Assembly (NCBI GenBank): GCA_964491395.1
Contig: CAZBGI010000004.1
Span: forward strand, 38,840-102,839
Direction: 5' to 3'
Length of the DNA: 64,000 nucleotides
Source of the DNA: SKVR01 sp964491395
GTDB lineage: Bacteria > Bacteroidota > Bacteroidia > Bacteroidales > UBA7960
The stretch's first letter is position 1; every line of letters starts with the position of its first letter. The notes below the pieces were generated by a model that saw nothing but the letters and a program-made list of their open reading frames with translations, had not been told where the DNA came from and did not search any database. The position numbers and the translations under genes are program-made. Shown here in pieces: positions 62,901 to 64,000 of this stretch.

Positions 62901-63877
62901 TCAATCAGATTCTTGATTATTCAAAAATAGAGTCGGGAGAGGTAAGTTTAAGTCAAACCACTTTTTCAGTAGATGAACTTTTCAGTCATGCGAAAAAGGT
63001 TTTTGATTCATTAAAACAAAGCCAATCCCAAATATGTATCAAAACCCATATCGCTTCCGATGTACCTTCCATGCTACTGGCCGATCGGGGACGTGTAAAT
63101 CAGATATTGCTTAACCTGCTCTATAACGCCGTTAAATTTACTCCCAAAGGAAGCATAACGCTTGAAGCCCGGGTATTAGATGCATATCGTACTTCGAACT
63201 CCTCCCCATCTGAAAAAAATGAGTTACAGGTAAAAATATCTGTTACTGATACGGGTGTTGGAATATCTGAGGAGGCCATTAAAAAACTTTTTGTGCCTTT
63301 CTCTCAAATAGAAAACAACGATACAAGGGAAACAGACAGTACAGGATTAGGACTGGCTATCAGCAAAAAACTGGCCCACCTGCTCAAAGGCAATATTGGT
63401 GTAGAAAGTCAACCCGGTAAGGGAAGCCGGTTCTGGTTTACCTTCAGGGCAGAAATACCTGATAACAGTAATAATGCTGTAAAAATGGCTGTACCAGGGT
63501 GCCCGGGTAAAAACAAAAAGATTTTATTGGTGGAGGATAAAAAAGTTAACCAACTGGTCATTAAACTTTTACTCAAAGGAATGGGCCATAAAGTAGTGAT
63601 AGCCGAAAATGGTGAGGTTGCATTAAAACTCTTCCAACCGGGAAAATTTGATTACATCCTGATGGATATCCAGATGCCGGTGATGGACGGTATCACCGCT
63701 ACGCAAAAACTAAAAGAGACTTATTCCAATCCGCCTCCTATTATTGGACTGAGTGCCAATGCCTTTGAAGGCGACAGAGAGAAATACATGAGTCTTGGCA
63801 TGGATGAATATATTACCAAACCTGTTAATGAGGAAAGTCTGGGTAAAGTTTTTGCAACCGTGGATTTTAAAGAATAA
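59939..63877 (+). CDS. Reg_prop/Y_Y_Y hybrid sensor histidine kinase without DNA-binding domain
   Basis: A 1312-residue membrane sensor. The N-terminal signal ends in a lipobox-like LAGC (Cys22). From about 140 to 690 run some twelve Reg_prop repeats (each with GNLWIGTFGGG-like and FDGxxF-like strands), giving two beta-propellers for periplasmic ligand sensing, then a Y_Y_Y domain (about 790-880), a membrane helix (about 890-910), HisKA with H945 (VSHELRTPLTGIIG), HATPase (NLLYNAVKFT, GLGLAISKK) and one receiver with D1243 (LMDIQMPVMDG). The plan resembles HTCS polysaccharide sensors, but the AraC-type HTH is absent: the protein ends right after the receiver. It needs another regulator. The adjacent divergent GHL10 gene is a likely target, by context. 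Confidence 0.85.
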   Translation: MFCKYKYNELIPIILLFVLAGCHTDFTDEENSSQEKQLPSGFKVVSIDSFPEPAAYKSVIQAPQPARIIKQFEVSNNRLESFSPRKFPVKTPEKRTPGQGKYLLPEKVPAQPLTGNTPFPQVSRLKEPISIGNNPYSFMTYTKIQGLSHDDVMTFTEDTMGNLWIGTFGGGLMRFDGENISWYTNTPWGEIPEIISIQSDKHGGIWIATIIGLYYLDGKEIHYFNADTGGLLKNEVEHLQIDINGNVWISYWEGGISMYDGKYFFHYGTDQGISSKQGQIVKTDPWGNVWITCSEEGLFLYREGSFYLYEVPFVSSSHPILALGLGEDKDIWLSLYDLGVARFDGNQFFFYTLDDGFPSREIYQIEKDAQNRIWFATWGKGLIRWDKENFEIFDKEQGLSSQLINGIFIDSKNVLWTGFTGGMARYQGDIFQHFTTQQAFDNQTTSMTLGSDGKLWLSSYGGGLKSFDGKKFTQITPDKDTPDVFIEGLTADSKGNLWMSINQQGIYRFDGTHFYHHKLDSLKHPLLVEAGMEDSKGNIWLLIGKQGVLKYDGQTFRHYTTENGLPENYARAITEDSRGNIILATFGGGVVVMNDQNYTYITEADGLAGNYLFSAMMDSEDNLWFGSNGKGLSMYNGENFINFATTHGLTDNFIFSMTQDAEENLIFGGRFGLNVMSAQTLKELSEKSDPAEKTGNELHFFTKHTYEDGYLGIGSNLGMMKEKEGKIWIGSNNRLTLFHSTQSFIDTIPPHIAISGVDLFNEKINWKALSNRQDTFMLLANGVSLENLSFDNLSPWFFVPENLHLSHNNNFVTFHFSGISPHSGSKLLYSYKLEGFDKHWHKPSSENYAHYGNLPPGNYTLRARVMNKMGLWSGEERYSFVILTPWWKSWWAFAMYLIIAVTTLMLYIRSREKTWVLKNKILDNEVELARKTIEIKQNIIANVSHELRTPLTGIIGLTDILAKTPLNQQQKEYILTLQQTGINLKEIINQILDYSKIESGEVSLSQTTFSVDELFSHAKKVFDSLKQSQSQICIKTHIASDVPSMLLADRGRVNQILLNLLYNAVKFTPKGSITLEARVLDAYRTSNSSPSEKNELQVKISVTDTGVGISEEAIKKLFVPFSQIENNDTRETDSTGLGLAISKKLAHLLKGNIGVESQPGKGSRFWFTFRAEIPDNSNNAVKMAVPGCPGKNKKILLVEDKKVNQLVIKLLLKGMGHKVVIAENGEVALKLFQPGKFDYILMDIQMPVMDGITATQKLKETYSNPPPIIGLSANAFEGDREKYMSLGMDEYITKPVNEESLGKVFATVDFKE

Positions 63878-64000
63878 TATTTGCATTCCTCTATTTCTTT
63901 CCCCAAAAACCCAGGTTTTGCTTTAATGGTTGCCTCACTTTCTGTATTTTAGCAGAAAAATCATCCAGATGAAACTTGCATGAGCACCGATCGCTCAAAA

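Noticed and set aside
59939..63877. Annotation as a classical HTCS regulator
   Set aside because: The AraC DNA-binding domain is absent; the protein ends after the receiver domain.
63980..64000. Possible gene start ATGAGCACC at the window end
   Set aside because: Only seven codons are visible; nothing supports it as a gene.

Overview
The window looks like a chromosomal segment of an anaerobic, fermentative member of the Bacteroidota, probably Bacteroidales/Marinilabiliales-like. This rests on a complete Bat aerotolerance operon (batABCDE), a secreted protease with a type IX secretion C-terminal sorting domain, a GldI-like FKBP lipoprotein, a Reg_prop/Y_Y_Y hybrid sensor kinase, many short-lipobox lipoproteins, and promoters of the Bacteroidota type (TTTG-N19-TAnnTTTG). 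Genus and species cannot be decided from the sequence. One run of 100 N (46926-47025) marks a scaffold gap.

Layout. 1-6753: end of a DUF58 gene and a Bat operon. 6826-9450: Na+/solute symporter and a TlpA-like thioredoxin lipoprotein. 9589-11935: outer-membrane barrel and Spy-like periplasmic protein. 12207-25154 (minus strand): a 13-gene hydrogen/redox cluster, in transcription order hydC, hydB, hydA, an H-domain histidine kinase, a response regulator, a receiver-kinase, rex, a ribF-like gene, an MBL-fold hydrolase, hydG, two TM1266-type regulators and an Rrf2 regulator. 25467-28893 (plus strand, divergent): a [2Fe-2S] thioredoxin-like protein, a second H-domain sensor with PAS, and a SpoIIE-type phosphatase, followed by a large hybrid kinase (29240-31987). 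32069-42823: housekeeping genes (ribD, DMT permease, YigZ, a 5'-nucleotidase split over two genes, dnaA, LMW phosphatase, Thr dehydratase/Ser racemase, RsmI-like methylase, lgt). 41624-46761: three FKBP lipoproteins, nrnA-like DHH protein, ndk, HTH regulator. 47187-51040: small unknown ORFs, T9SS subtilase, two surface/periplasmic proteins. 51152-54512: gmhB, gmhA and two glycosyltransferases. 54513-64000: a repeat-rich spacer, MATE exporter, tRNA-Arg, membrane acyltransferase, GHL10 hydrolase and a 1312-residue hybrid sensor kinase.

The most interesting part is 12207-28893. It encodes an NAD-linked trimeric [FeFe]-hydrogenase whose catalytic subunit has Asp in place of the proton-relay Cys and Asn in place of the conserved Lys near the H-cluster, and whose NuoF-like subunit has an altered FMN/NADH pocket. 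Flanking it on both sides are two different H-cluster-domain sensors: one fused to a histidine kinase and keeping all four presumed cluster ligands, the other fused to PAS, paired with a SpoIIE phosphatase, and missing one ligand. A near-perfect Rex operator lies 6 bases upstream of the likely hydC start, and rex is in the same gene run, which suggests NADH/NAD+ feedback on the whole cluster. Only HydG of the three H-cluster maturases is present; HydE and HydF must be elsewhere if the enzyme is matured. H-domain sensors of both output types are known from Firmicutes; having both around one divergent hydrogenase, with tandem TM1266-like proteins and a RibF-like protein with a degenerate kinase half, is what deserves attention.

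Hydrogenase residue comparisons use the published Clostridium pasteurianum CpI numbering and were made by eye on the conserved L1/L2/L3 motifs.
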